This document shows positions 38,031-49,479 of a stretch of DNA of 64,000 nucleotides, piece by piece. This stretch comes from Ursus arctos (lineage: Eukaryota; Chordata; Mammalia; Carnivora; Ursidae): the NCBI RefSeq assembly GCF_023065955.2, contig NW_026622930.1:23599449-23663448 (forward strand), written 5' to 3'. The notes below the pieces were generated by a model, which did not search any database, was not told where the DNA came from, and worked only from the letters and a program-made list of their open reading frames with translations. The translations under genes were made by a program, and so were the position numbers. Positions within the stretch are counted from its first letter, which is position 1. Each line of letters starts with the position of its first letter.

Positions 38031-38232
38031 AAAAAACCAAAAGAATAGCATTTTGTGATATTTGAAAACTATATGAAATTCGATTTGTGTCCCTGAATGA
38101 ACTTTTATTGGGACACAGCACGCCCATTCATTACACTTTGTCCGTGGCTGCACCCACATTGCCATGGCAGAGGTAAGCAGTTGTGACAGAGACCGTACGA
38201 CCTGCAAAACCTCAAATATTTCCTAGCTGGCC

Positions 38233-38656
38233 TGATGGTGTGCAGAGAAATGGGTCCCCAAAGATGTCCATGTCCCAATCCCCAAAGGTGTGATTAGGTG
38301 AAGGCTCCCCAGATGGGGAAAGCGCCTAGAGGACTAGGGGCCCAAGGTAATCACAGGGTCCTTATGAAAGGGAGGCACGAGGATCAGAGTCAGAGCAGCA
38401 GATAGGACAGAGGGAGGTGAGGTGAAAGAAAGAGAGAGAGAGATTGAAAGATGCCACGTGGCTGGCTGTGACGAGGGAGGAAGGGGCCACATGCTGAGGA
38501 ATGCAGGCTGCAGCCTCTAAAAGCTGGACGAGGCAAGAGGTTCTCCCCGAGAGCCGCTGAAAGGAATTTCAGGTTTTCTGGCCCACAGAATGGGAAGATA
38601 ATGTGTCTTGTTTGAAGCCACTAAATGTGTGCCCATTTGTCACAGTAGCACTAGGA
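38233..38656 (+). mobile_element. MLT1-like LTR inside the hAT-like element
   Basis: AAAGATGTCCATGTCCCAAT, TAATCACAGGGTCCTTATGA, AATGCAGGCTGCAGCCTCTA and GTTTGAAGCCACTAAATGTG follow the MLT1 order. Its ends fall in the middle of the DNA transposon, so it arrived later. Confidence 0.7.
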
Positions 38657-38911
38657 CCCGAACCCAGGCCTCCACCAGGAAGAAGCTTGCTGACCCCTGA
38701 CATGGAACATTAGCGTACCACTCTTAGTACACGTCTGTTTTGTTCTTTCGTTGCATTTCCCAGGGCGATGTTGAGGCTGGACGGCTGGGGAATGGGACAG
38801 GGGCCATACTGGCAGTGTGCCCCATGGGAGCGGTGGGGCCCCGGGGGAGACGTACTCCCGTGGCGGTGATTTGCAGGAGCTGCTCCAGCTGTGAAAGTAA
38901 CAGCCTCTCCT

Positions 38912-39200
38912 CCAAACCCAGCTACGGGGACACTCACACGCACACACACACACTCTCTCTCTCTCTCTCCAAACCCAGCTACAGGGACACTCACACACAT
39001 ACACACACTCTCTCTCTATCTCTCTCTCTTCAAACCCAGCTACGGGGACACTTACACGCACACACACACACACACTCTCTCTCTCTCTCTCCAAACCCAG
39101 CTACAGGGACACTCATACAGGCACACACACACTCTCTCTCCAAACCCAGCTATGGGGACACTCATACACACACACACACTCTCTCTCTCTCTCTCTCTCT
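38912..39200. repeat. Compound minisatellite, five units with AC and CT tracts
   Basis: Five copies of a 21-bp core (CAAACCCAGCTACGGGGACA plus C) start at 38913, 38970, 39031, 39092 and 39141. Each is followed by an (AC)n and then a (CT)n tract of variable length, giving unit lengths of 57, 61, 61, 49 and about 60 bp. The core alternates between CGGGG and CAGGG versions. Confidence 0.95.
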
Positions 39201-39479
39201 CAGAGCTCTCATTAGATCAGGGTGCTGATGACTTTTTTTTTTTTTTTTAATGTCTGGAAACCAGGAACCCAATGCTGGACCCAGCCCCTCCATGCTAAAC
39301 CCAAACTGCTCAGTCCCACACAGACTCTCCACCAAATCTCTGACCACTGAGTCTAAGGAGAAAGGGGGCCACTGTGCAAAGCCCAGCCCCGCAGAAAAAT
39401 CACTCCCCAAATGGCCAGCAGGGTGAGCAGCTCACACGGCCCCACCAGCCCCCTCAGCACCATGTCTGTTCTCAGGTGG

Positions 39480-40125
39480 CCCCCACTCTTCATGCCAGAG
39501 TCCTGGGAACTCAGTGTGCCTTTCCCTCCCTCTCAGCCCCTTCCCATTTAATTCTTCCTTGAGTCCTGTTGATTTCATCTCCAAAATACATCCATCCACT
39601 CCTCTTCCCAAGCCACCATCACTCTTGTCCAGATGACCACAAGGGCCTTGTAACTGTCCCCCAGTTCCAACCCTGGTCCCTGTGCAGGCCACCGTGGATG
39701 GTGCCATTCTCTACAGAGAGCCCATCACTGGCTGCTGACCTCGGGTCCCCGTGCATGCCCGACACACATCTCACCCCCTTCTGTCCCCAGCTGGATCCAT
39801 GCTCTTTCCCACCCGAGGCCTCTGCATTCTCTGTTCTCTCTGCCTCCCTCTCCTAAACATCCCTGGTCCTAGCTGAATTGCTACTTAGTCCTCAGAAAGA
39901 TCCCCCGGCCTCCCAAACTCAGAGTACCCTGCACTTTTCCCTCGTGGCATTTATCACCAGTGCCATTAAATTTTTATTCTTCTGGTCGCTTGTGTAACAT
40001 CCGCCATTCCCCTACAACTCCATCAGCAGCACCGTGGCGGCAGCTTGCTCAGCTACATAACCCCTGGCACCCACACAACAGAAGTCTGGCAAACATCAGC
40101 TGAGCCAATAAACAAACAGACAGAT
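39480..40125 (+). mobile_element. L2 LINE remnant
   Basis: TCCTAGCTGAATTGCTACTT, GGCATTTATCACCAGTGCCA and GCAAACATCAGCTGAGCCAA, AAACAAACAGACAGATG preserve the L2 3' layout. Confidence 0.6.
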
Positions 40126-40894
40126 GACTCGTGACGTCCAAAGGGAGAAAGGCTGCAGACGGTCCAAACACACACCTGTGGGACAACCAAGCAGCCCAAG
40201 CTGAGCACCTGCCCCCACCCGGCCAAGGGCCCCATGTTCCCAGCCCCAGCCCTGGGCCCAGGCAGCACAGGCCCCTCCGGTCTCGCCCCAGGGTCAGGCA
40301 CCCCCACGCCCCGGCCCCAAGGTGATGCCGGCTCAGGCCACTCCACCTGCCCAAGATGCCCTCTCTGGGCCTTTCTGCTTGTTCTCCTTTTGACAGCACT
40401 CAAGTCCTGCTCAGGTTTTGCCTTCTCCAGAAGACCCCAATTCGCCCCTCTCTGTGACCCTACTGCGGATTCCGAGAGCACCTGAGAGCTGTGGCCCAAA
40501 CCTCAGATGACCTTCTCATCTCACCCTGACCTCTTGTTGACTGTCTCTAGCTCCGCCTGTCCCTAAAACAAAAGCTCCTCAGGAGTCAGAGTCATGGGCT
40601 GAGTCAGTGACTCAACTAGAGGGCAACACAGTGCCCTCCTGTGACTCTCCCGCCCCGTCTGTGCTTCTGTGCAGAGTTCTGCCCTCTGAGTGAGGGAACT
40701 AGGGTTCCCATCCCACCTCTGCCACTACCCGGCCCTGTGACCTTAGGGAAGTGGCTTCCGTTTCTCCGGGTCTAAATTTCTCACTTGGTAAAGGGGGGTG
40801 TTGGAGTCTGATAGCCTCCCTAATTCTGTGATCCTGTAACTCTCTTTCCATCCTGCACTCCTAGGATGGTGCCCCAGCCCACAGCAGCCTCCCT

Positions 40895-40898
<4 letters not shown>

Positions 40899-40926
<28 letters not shown>
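40899..40926. repeat. (AC)n microsatellite
   Basis: Fourteen uninterrupted AC units. Confidence 0.97.
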
Positions 40927-40929
<3 letters not shown>

Positions 40930-42254
40930 CAAGCCTGGTTCTCCACCCGGAGTCAGCTGACCCTTCCTGGGACATACACAGGCACACGCACAAGGAGTCA
41001 CCTCCAGAGTGGCAGAGGCCAGGCCACGGAGCAGGGCCTCCCACGGCGGAAACCACCAAGGGAGCCCGGCCTGGGACACAGGCATGCTCCTCGGGCCCAT
41101 GAATAAAGAAGCAGGCACAGCTGGCCTATTCATAATCAGCATAAAAAATTGATTAGCCCTTTCCAGATTAAACATTATTGTTTCAAGGATGAACATAAAT
41201 CAGCCAGACGTGGAGGGCTTGCTTCTCTCCGCTGCCAAGGCGCTGCGGCAAGTAGACCGTGCGTGGGGACCTGGGCACGGTGGAAGGAGAGGAGGACTCC
41301 TCCCTGGAGAAGGGCCCGGCTCTCAGAAGGTACCTGGGGGGGCAGAGCGCTCCTCACCCCCATCGCCAGCCCCCTGCCTGCGAGCGCAGAGGGGCAGCAC
41401 CTTTTCCAGAGGTGAGGAGAAGAGCCAAACCACCTCACCGAGCGCTTCTCAGAGCACCTCCTCAGCCATGTGATTGGCTCGTGAGGCAACATAGGTCCAG
41501 GGCCAGCCCGGGGCCGAAGGCAAGATGGCAGGCCGGCGCGCCGTTAGGGGAAAGAGCGTGGCCCTCAGGCGCAGACTGGGTCTCACAGGCCCTTCGGTGT
41601 GGCCTTGACCCGGCCCCACACCTCCTGCAGCAGCCTGTGTGACTGAAGTACCTACGTCTCTGTGGACAGATAACACTCAGGTTCAGTTCCCAGCTGGGCT
41701 GCCGCCCCGCTACTGATCCTGAGTTACTTAGTGTTACAACTTAGTAAGCTTCATCTGGGGAAAATGGGGAGAGGGACGCCGAACTCGCCTAGCGTCTGTG
41801 AGGACTAAAATGAGGCTGTGCGTTTGAACACATCTATCATGTGCTAAGGAAGGAGAAAACGATAAATATACAATTCCTTGACCTGCTGGGGTTCCCCACC
41901 TGTCTGTCCCACCTCCCACTCTGGAATGCTGGGAGAAGCCATAAACTGATTGCATGGGAAACCTGGGGAAAGGCCCAGGGCTCCTTTCAGAAAGCAACAG
42001 AGTGCCAGGACCGTGGGATCTGCAGTCAGCCCTGGTTTTGTTTCCCGACTCAGCCTCCTATCTCTGGGCAACCTCAGAGACGTGTCTCAACCTCTCTGGC
42101 CTTGGCTTGGACAACAGTACTTCCTCCGCAGGGCAGCTCTGGGGATTATAGGGTAGCAGAGCTACACCGCACCTGCCGTGCCTGCCCGCCCATCCCTTCA
42201 GATCTTCAGATCTTTCCCCTGCTCCCTCCTGCAACTTCAGCATTTGTATCTGAG

Positions 42255-42255
<1 letters not shown>

Positions 42256-42288
<33 letters not shown>
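42256..42288. repeat. 33-base G homopolymer
   Basis: An uninterrupted run of 33 G follows GTATCTGAGC and ends at CTCAGG. Such length is exceptional in a mammalian assembly and may be a gap-fill or sequencing artefact. Confidence 0.95.
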
Positions 42289-42330
42289 CTCAGGAACAAC
42301 CATCACTGTGAATTTAGGAAACTGGTTTAA

Positions 42331-42450
42331 GGGGGGCACGTATTGCATGGTGCACTGGGTGTTACACGCAACTAATGAATCATTGAACTTTACATCAAAT
42401 AAATAAATGAATAAAAATTAAAAATTAAAAAAAATTAAAATAAAATAAAA
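42331..42450 (+). mobile_element. Carnivore L1 3' end
   Basis: GGGGGCACGTATTGCATGGT, CACTGGGTGTTACACGCAAC and CATCAAATAAATAAATGAAT are the terminal 3' sequence of carnivore L1 elements, followed by an A-rich tail. It is strongly 5'-truncated. Confidence 0.8.
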
Positions 42451-43824
42451 AATAAACACCCAACCTTCTCCCTTGGCCCTTGGGTGGGATGAATTTAAGA
42501 TGAGTGTTCGGCACCATTTCCCAGTGTCCCCCCAGCAGGAACTGGTTTAAGCGCCTTCTCTTCCTTGAACCACGTTCCCACTTCCCTCCTGGCCGCACCT
42601 GACCTTCCCACCAAACCACCCTCGCCGGAATCCTCTCCTTGGAGTCAGCTCAGCCAGGAAGAGCACTTCCCACATGGTAAGCATCCAGCTGAGGTCGGAG
42701 ATTATGTCCCCTCTAAGACAGTGCGGGACCCGGGACTCCAGAACATTGCTTCTGCCCCGGCCATCACCAGTAAAGACCATCCTCTGGCTCACGTGGACAT
42801 GGGGAGAAGGTATCAGAGCTACAACAATCATATCCACCCCACCCACGCTGCCAACCCTAGCCCTGAGCAGCCTGCGAGGAGAGACCCCTGCAGCGGGAAG
42901 GAAAGCCATGAGTTCGTGCAAGGAGAAGATGAGGACCCTGTGGTCCTCCTGGCAGCCCCAGAGGGCAGAGGGTCAGCCGTCAGGGCAGCTCCTTCAAGAG
43001 CAGTGGCTGCAGCACTCATTCCCTGACTTGTGGCCTCCTGACCCACTGCCCAGCCGGGGACTCTGGCTCTGAGCTCCTGAGAGAGGCCCAGGGGAGAAAA
43101 GCTGGCCATGCCGCAGCTCCGGGAGACAGCTAAAATAGGCTCCAAAGGGAGAGTTCACCTTTACCAGATGCGGAGGAAGGAAAGCGCCTCCTTGCCTGGC
43201 TCCTGCCCTCCACCCCTCCAGCCAGCCCGCACTGTTGCCTGACTAACCCAAAATCAGCCGTGGAGGCCTGCACACATACACACAGGCACACACACACAGA
43301 CGCTATTAGCTGATGAGACTGAACACGGGTTCTAAGACCTGGGGCCCGTGGTGAGCCCCTCAAGCCTACACATCAAGATCCAGTGCCTACACCCTACACC
43401 CACTCTATTGCCCTCCAGAAACCAGGCCCTCCTCCGGGGGGCAGCTGCACAGCGAGAGTGGTGGGGGCCTCTGCCTCTTCCAACTAGGACACTGTGGCTG
43501 TTACTTAACCTCCCAGGGCCCCCGCTTCCTCATTTGGAAAACTGGAATGGTAAAACCTACCAACCTTGCAGAATTTGTGTACCGTTAGAAACAATGTCTA
43601 CAAAACATCCAGCCAGTGTGCACTACCTCCAAGTCCCGACCAAACAGAAACTCTCACGTGATCACCATCCGCTGACACGAACATCTCTTATGCCATGTTC
43701 TGCCTTGCTGCTTCCCACCCCACCCCCTCTGTCACCTTGGGGTTTAAACGAGAGGGATGACATCTTCTGACAGACCCCACCTCCTCCAACCTCCGCGATT
43801 GGTCAGGGACTGGACGTCGGTATT

Positions 43825-44175
43825 TGTTTCCCAGGGCGACCATAACACATCACGGCCGGCTAACGAGTGCCTAAAACAACAGAAGTGGACTGCCTCCCAG
43901 TTCTGGGGGCTAGCGGGCTGAAATCAAGGTGTTGGCAGGCCTGCGTGCCCTCTGAGGGCCCCCGGGAGGAGCCTTCCTGGCTCTTCCTATTTTCCAGTGG
44001 CTGCCAGCGATCTCGGCAGTTCCTTGATTTGTACCTGCATCCCTCAAATCTCTACTGCCGCCACCACGTGGCCTCCTTGCAAGGCCACCAGTCGCTGGAT
44101 GCAGGGCCTGCCCCAAGCCACCATAAACTCCTTAAGTTACCGAAATACAGCTGCAAACACCTCATTTCACGTTGT
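43825..44175 (-). mobile_element. MLT1-like LTR, reverse orientation
   Basis: Read as given, TTCCCAGGGCGACCATAACA, CCTAAAACAACAGAAGTGGA and CAGTTCTGGGGGCTAGCGGG are the reverse complement of the MLT1 3' part (normally ending in a TTTAAGCCAC...GTTACGGCAG motif). Confidence 0.7.
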
Positions 44176-44572
44176 CAGGTTCTAGGTAGACAGGAGTGGG
44201 GTGGAAGAGCGCGAGGGACACCAATCAACCCAGTGCAACACCTGACTCAGGTTCCGTTGGGCAGAGTCCCGATCTGGAATTTCATAAAAGGGAAGTGGAG
44301 TGTTCGGGGCAGGCGGGGGGCAGGGGAGGCCCTGCTGGGGGCAAAGCTGCGAAGAGGTGAGACTGAGAAATGCCAAAGCTGACCTGCAGGAAGAACATGA
44401 GAAAAAGACAGGAGTCCTGGAAGAGCACCCCAAAAGCCCCACTCAACCCCGTCCCTTCCCAAAGCATGGTCACAGGACACAGTAAGTCTGCCCTCTTGCC
44501 TCGGCTCGTTCCAGCTAGGGTTCCGATCCTCACGACCACCAAAGTGCTAACGGCCTCACCTGCTCCAGCTTC

Positions 44573-45035
44573 CGTTGTGGCCCCCAAATATTCATATGTT
44601 GAGGTCATGAGCTCCAGTACCTAACCTTCGGAATGTGACCTTACTTGGAAATAGTGTCACTGCAGATGCAATTAGTTAAGATGAGGTCACCCTGGCATGG
44701 GGGCGGGGGGCACTAAGCCAGTATGACAGTGTCCTTATGAAAGGGGGCAATTTGGGCACAGAAACAGACACACACAGGAAGCACGCCAGATGAGCGTGAG
44801 GGCAGAGCTCAGGGTGGCACTTCTACAGGCCAAGGACGGACGAGGATCGCAAGCAAACCACCAGAAGCTAGGGGGGAGGCTGGGAGCAGACTCCCCCTCA
44901 CAGCCTCGGGTGCACCCACCCCGCCGGCACCTGGGTCTTGGACTCCTGCCCGCCAGAGCTGAGACAGCAGATTTCTGTGGTTTGAGCTGCCAGTCCGTCG
45001 TGCTTTGTTACGGCAGCCCTCGCAGTCCAACACAG
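44573..45035 (+). mobile_element. MLT1-like LTR, forward orientation
   Basis: CCAAATATTCATATGTTGAG, GAATGTGACCTTACTTGGAA, GTGTCCTTATGAAAGGGGGC and TGCTTTGTTACGGCAGCCCT match the MLT1 pattern. It faces the copy at 43825-44175. Confidence 0.75.
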
Positions 45036-45129
45036 CCCACCCGCAGGGCCCAGCCACACGGCCCCGCTGCTCCGCTCCCGGACACCGTGCAGCCGCCACA
45101 CCGCCAGCCCCCAACGGCCTCCTGCTTTT

Positions 45130-45395
45130 GCTCCTTCGATCTTACTCAGCCTCCGAGGGCCACCTCCTCCAAGAACCCTCTTCTGAACTTCCCCCTGAAC
45201 TTTTCCTGCATCAGCCCCACAGCTGAGTGCTTAATTGCTCTCTATAATTACTTCCTCTGTGAATTGTTCTGTCTGCCCGGCTTTGGGAGGGAGGGACGTG
45301 GCTTTGACACATTCTAGATCCCCCACAGCGTTGGCACAGAGGTAAGTACCTATCGGCTGCTCAACAAAGCTGTATTTTCTGAGTGAGCGAAGCAG
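45130..45395 (+). mobile_element. L2 remnant
   Basis: CTTCTGAACTTCCCCCTGAA, GAGTGCTTAATTGCTCTCTA, TTGGCACAGAGGTAAGTACC and GCTGCTCAACAAAGCTGTAT follow the L2 3' layout. Confidence 0.55.
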
Positions 45396-45844
45396 TCGGT
45401 GGTGGGCCCCGACCTTCCAGAGTCTGTGAATAGGGCCACAAGTAGCTGAGGCACTTTCTCCAGCAGGCCCAACACAGCAGCTAAGCAGAGGGTCTGGGTT
45501 TGGGCACCACCCTACAGATTAGACCCCAAGGGGGGGGGGTGGCGTACCACAAGCCTGGTTGGCAGACTGAAGGTGAACGGTGAGAACATGGGTATAATCA
45601 TCCCCAAACCACTGGCAAGTGGGAGGGCTAGCCAGAGGGTACAAAGAACACCCAGAATCCTCTCACCATGAGGGATGAACTTATGAAAATACGTCTTCCT
45701 CAAAGTCCACAGGAGGCCACAAAGTCCCATGGACAGCGAAAGCCACTGGAGCCCCTCTGGGTTTCTTTGACAGCAAGACCAGCCGTGTCTCTGAGTGTTG
45801 GCCTTCTCACTCCAGGCAGCAAGCTCCCAGCCCTGAACAGGAGG

Positions 45845-46010
45845 ATGAGCACTGGATCGGGAGTCAGGAGATCTGGGTTTGATTCCCGTTTCCACCACCA
45901 CCCAGTTGTGCCACTCTGGGCCAGTGACTTCCGGCTCTGAGCCTCAGTTTCCTCACCTGTGAAACACGGGCCTTGGACGAGGTGATTTCTAAACCATCAC
46001 AACCCAGGAG
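45845..46010 (+). repeat. MIR SINE remnant
   Basis: GGAGTCAGGAGATCTGGGTT, GAGCCTCAGTTTCCTCACCT match MIR head and core. Confidence 0.7.
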
Positions 46011-46214
46011 TTAGGGATTCTCTTGCGTAACTTTTGTCTATGGCACTTGCCACTGAATGACAAAGGCCAAACAAGAAAAGCCAGCGTTTGTCAACCCCCA
46101 GGAAGATCCAGGCACCAGTGGGGTGCTGGATATAATTGAGGGTCCCAGTGTGCCTGCTTCATTTTGTCCTCACAAGAGCTCTGCACGTGACGACCAGAGC
46201 TAACAGCTGCCAGG

Positions 46215-46420
46215 ATTCACTGTGCGCCCCAGATGGGCTCTAGCTCTCAATCCTCCTCACGGCCCTATTAGTGCGGAGGTTCTGTCATCATCCCTGTTTA
46301 CAGACGAGGGAACTAAGGCTCAGAAAGAACTAATGACACAGTTAAAATCTGGTAGCATTTGGGATTCGTGCAAGGCTGACTCCAAAGCCTATCCGATTAA
46401 CCATTATGTCATACCTCCTC
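46215..46420 (-). repeat. MIR SINE remnant
   Basis: CAGACGAGGGAACTAAGGCT, CAGAAAGAACTAATGACACA and CCGATTAACCATTATGTCAT match reversed MIR. Confidence 0.65.
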
Positions 46421-47212
46421 AGCAATGACTCTTCTGTTCTTTCCAGAAGCCAGACCCTTCCCTTGCCCTCAGCCCATAGTTGAGACAGCCCCAGACACAC
46501 CCTCGCAGAGCCCTCCACAGGCTCCTATGGGAACAGCCCAGGGGACTATGGAAGCAAGACCAAGGCAGGAGCAGAGCTGGCCACCCCGAGGACTCCAGGA
46601 CCCATAACGCCATGCCATTACGTCCTGTGTCAGACAGTGTCTCCGTGCAGTAACAACCCATTAGTGAACACCTCTGGTGTGCCAGGCACCGGGCAGTGCT
46701 CTGAGAGAACCCCAAGAAGAGTGGGAGGAGACCACCCACCCCAAGAATGTAAACCAAGCACTGAAATGACCAGACGCAAGAGATCAAACCAAGTGCTCTG
46801 GAGTCACGGTCTGACCTGGCTGAGGAGGTCGGTGAAGGCTTCACGTGGACGAGGCTCCCAAAGTCGTTCCATAATTCAACGCGACCATACTTACTAACAC
46901 CTACTATGTGCAGAGCCCACTCCAGGCCCCGTGGGAGGTGCAAGATGGAAAAGCAACCAACCTTAATGCAACAAATAACTGCAAAACAGCTGTGTCAGGG
47001 ACAGAAAGTACCCAGGGAAACATGAAAGAGCCACTAATCCTGACTGGGGCTCCATGAGGAGCCAAGGGTACAATTTCACTGGAAACCATACCTCAGTTTC
47101 CCATCTGTTAAATAAGTAATAGTAGGACTGACCTCAGAGGGTCTTAGTGAGAAGTAAGTTGATCCATGGGGAACCTCTGAGACAGTGCCTGACACCCGGC
47201 AAGCATTCCAAT

Positions 47213-47808
47213 TGTGTGTGTACACGTGTGTGCTGGTGGTGTCAGCCTGTGTGTACATGTGTGTGGTGTCATAGACTGTGTGTGTACATGTGTGTGGTGT
47301 CATAGACTGTGTGTGTACATGTGTGTGGTGTCATCAGACTGTGTGCGTACGTGTGTGGTGGTGTTGTCAGACTGTGTACATGCGTGTGCTGGTGTCAGCC
47401 TGTGTGTACAGGAGAGTGGTGTCGTCAGACTGTGTGTGTACATGTGTGTGGTGTCATCAGACTGTGTGTGTACATGTGTATGATGGTGTTGTCACGCTGT
47501 ACATGCATGTGGTGGTGTCGTCAGACTGTGTACATGTGTGCTAGTGTTGTCAGACTGCATGTGTACATGTGTGTGGTGGTGTCAGACTGTGTGTGTACAT
47601 GTGTGTGATGGTGTGTCAGACTGTGTACATGTGTGGTGGTATTTTTAGACTGTGTGTACATGTGTGTGGTGTCGTCAGACTGTCGGTGTACATGCATGTG
47701 GTGGTGTCAGGCTGTGTGTACAAGTGTGTGGTGGTGTCATCAGACTGTGTACAAGCATGTGGTGGTGTCAGACTGTATGTACATATGTGTGTGATGGTGT
47801 TGTCAGAC
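47213..47808. repeat. TG-rich minisatellite, 19 units of 29-33 bp
   Basis: Nineteen units run from one GTACA/GTACG to the next, with consensus GTACATGTGTGTGGTGTCAT plus CAGACTGTGTGT. Units differ by small indels (GGTGTC versus GGTGGTGTC, CATAGACT versus CATCAGACT). Because stop codons are rare in the unit, all plus frames stay open for up to about 100 codons, which is not evidence of coding. Confidence 0.95.
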
Positions 47809-49479
47809 ACAGAGCTCAAAGGATGAGAAAGGGCCTGATGCATTAAGAAGGGGAAGTGAGAGGACAGGCCTAGGGTGCATAGAGTGAACCCCCGGTGTGG
47901 CCAGGGTGTCGCCATGTGAAGACTGGAACAGGGGATGAGGTTGGAAAGAAAGTGGGGAACAGCTCCTGACCTGCTCTCAGTGGGGAGCAACTCCTAACCT
48001 GTTCTGGGGGGAGGGGCTTTGTTTCACAGGCACGAGAGGGATGTGGCCCAGGCTAGGTCAGGGCCACGCAGAAGCTGTGGAGCAATGGACTGAAGGTGCA
48101 CTGGAGATGGAGCAGAGCCCCCAAGGAGGAGGCCTCTCAGGGCTGGGGCAGGGCAGCTGCTCAGGCTGGAGGCAGGGGCCAGGAGGCCTGGGGAAGAAGA
48201 GCCAGCGCCATGGCGGCCGCCTCAGTCTCTCCCCCAGTGACTAATGGCACACCATCCGTCCCGGCTGACATTAATGCTTCCCGCCATCCATCTCCTACTC
48301 GTTAAATTGCCATTTTATGGCCAAAATCTCTCTCCCATAATTGATAAAAATCTCCTTTTGATGTTCAGTATGATTGGGGGGAAAATGTTTTTTTATTCTT
48401 CATTATGTTTTTAATACAAATGTATTTTTTATTGAGAGCTGCTGGGAAGCCCAGAGGAGGTGAATCTCTCTCTCTCGCCCCCCAAACCTCCCCACACACA
48501 GCTTTGTGCCCATCAGCGTCTGGGGTTCCACTCCCAGAATGCTCACACGGCAGCTGTCTCGGGGAACCAGACACCAAAACAAACAAAGGTTGTGCTGAGG
48601 ACCCAGGGAAGCAAATCTAAAGACAGCTGAAGCCGTCCAGGGGGTCCTCAGCTCCAGGCCAGCAGAGCAGCCGGGGTGGTGAAGGGTGAGCTGGCCTCAG
48701 CCAGCCCCTGCCAGGGTGCAAGGACAAGGGCAAGAGCTCCAGGGGGCAGGGAGAAGCACTGGAAAGAAGGCAGCAAGGAATACGAGATGGAGGCATGTGT
48801 TACCATCGAGGGGAAGTTTTCTGCCAGCCATGGGTCCCCCAGGTAGAACTGCCTCCTCTGGCCCCTCTGTCCGAACTATGTCCCTTGACCCCATCCAACC
48901 CAGGGCATGTCTGTCCCCACATACACCCACACCCAGCTCCTGCAGGACAAGGGAAACGGCGTCCAGCTGCCCATTCTGCAAGAAGGAGGGCTGGGTCCTG
49001 AACACAGCGCAGCCACCAACTAGTGACCCTGGGACCCGTGGCTGCCCTCGACCCCTCATCGGGGGAGTCAGCTCTAGGCACCAAGAGCACAAAGCAGATG
49101 CTGCTGCTGGCCTCAGGACGCTGCTATGGTTGACATAGCCTTGCCGAGCTGCCAGTAACCCCCCCCAAGGTGGGGGTCACAGGGCGGTACTTAAGAAGCC
49201 CAGGGGACAGGCTCCCAAGGCAGGGGAGGGAAGCGGCTGACCAACAGATGGAGTACTGGGTACTAACCAGGGAAGAGAAAGGAGGATTCTACTAGCAAAG
49301 CAGTATTGGGACAGAGAGCCGTACCAGCTGGCAGCAAACCTGGTTAAAGATCCCACTCTGCCACTTCCAAGTCTCTCAGAGTCCGGGTTCCTCGCACGCA
49401 TGAAGCATCCAGCATAACACCGGAATGACAGAGAACATTTGCTGGCCATCTGCTCCCTGCCTACTGGCCCCACACGCTC

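Larger units (their letters stand above)
37713..38699 (+). mobile_element. Non-autonomous hAT-like DNA transposon, twice interrupted
   Basis: The left end CAGGGGGCACAAGC and the right end GCTTGCTGACCCCTG are imperfect terminal inverted repeats. The inner GGGCCAAATGCAGGCCCATG, TTTTATTGGGACACAGCACG and GACAGAGACCGTACGACCTG match a common mammalian hAT-type repeat I remember. A CanSINE (37836-38030) and an MLT1-like LTR (38233-38656) lie inside. Flanking 8-mers ACCTAGAG and ACATGGAA agree at 5 of 8 positions, as an old 8-bp hAT duplication might. Confidence 0.75.

Noticed and set aside
38740..39250. Thr/His/Ser/Leu repeat proteins, and a CRISPR-like look of regularly spaced cores
   Set aside because: Translation of AC/CT microsatellites. 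Spacers are microsatellite tracts, not unique sequence, and the host is a mammal.
47214..47826. Overlapping Cys/Val-rich open frames of 80-99 codons
   Set aside because: They are translations of the TG minisatellite; every frame is open because the unit lacks stops.
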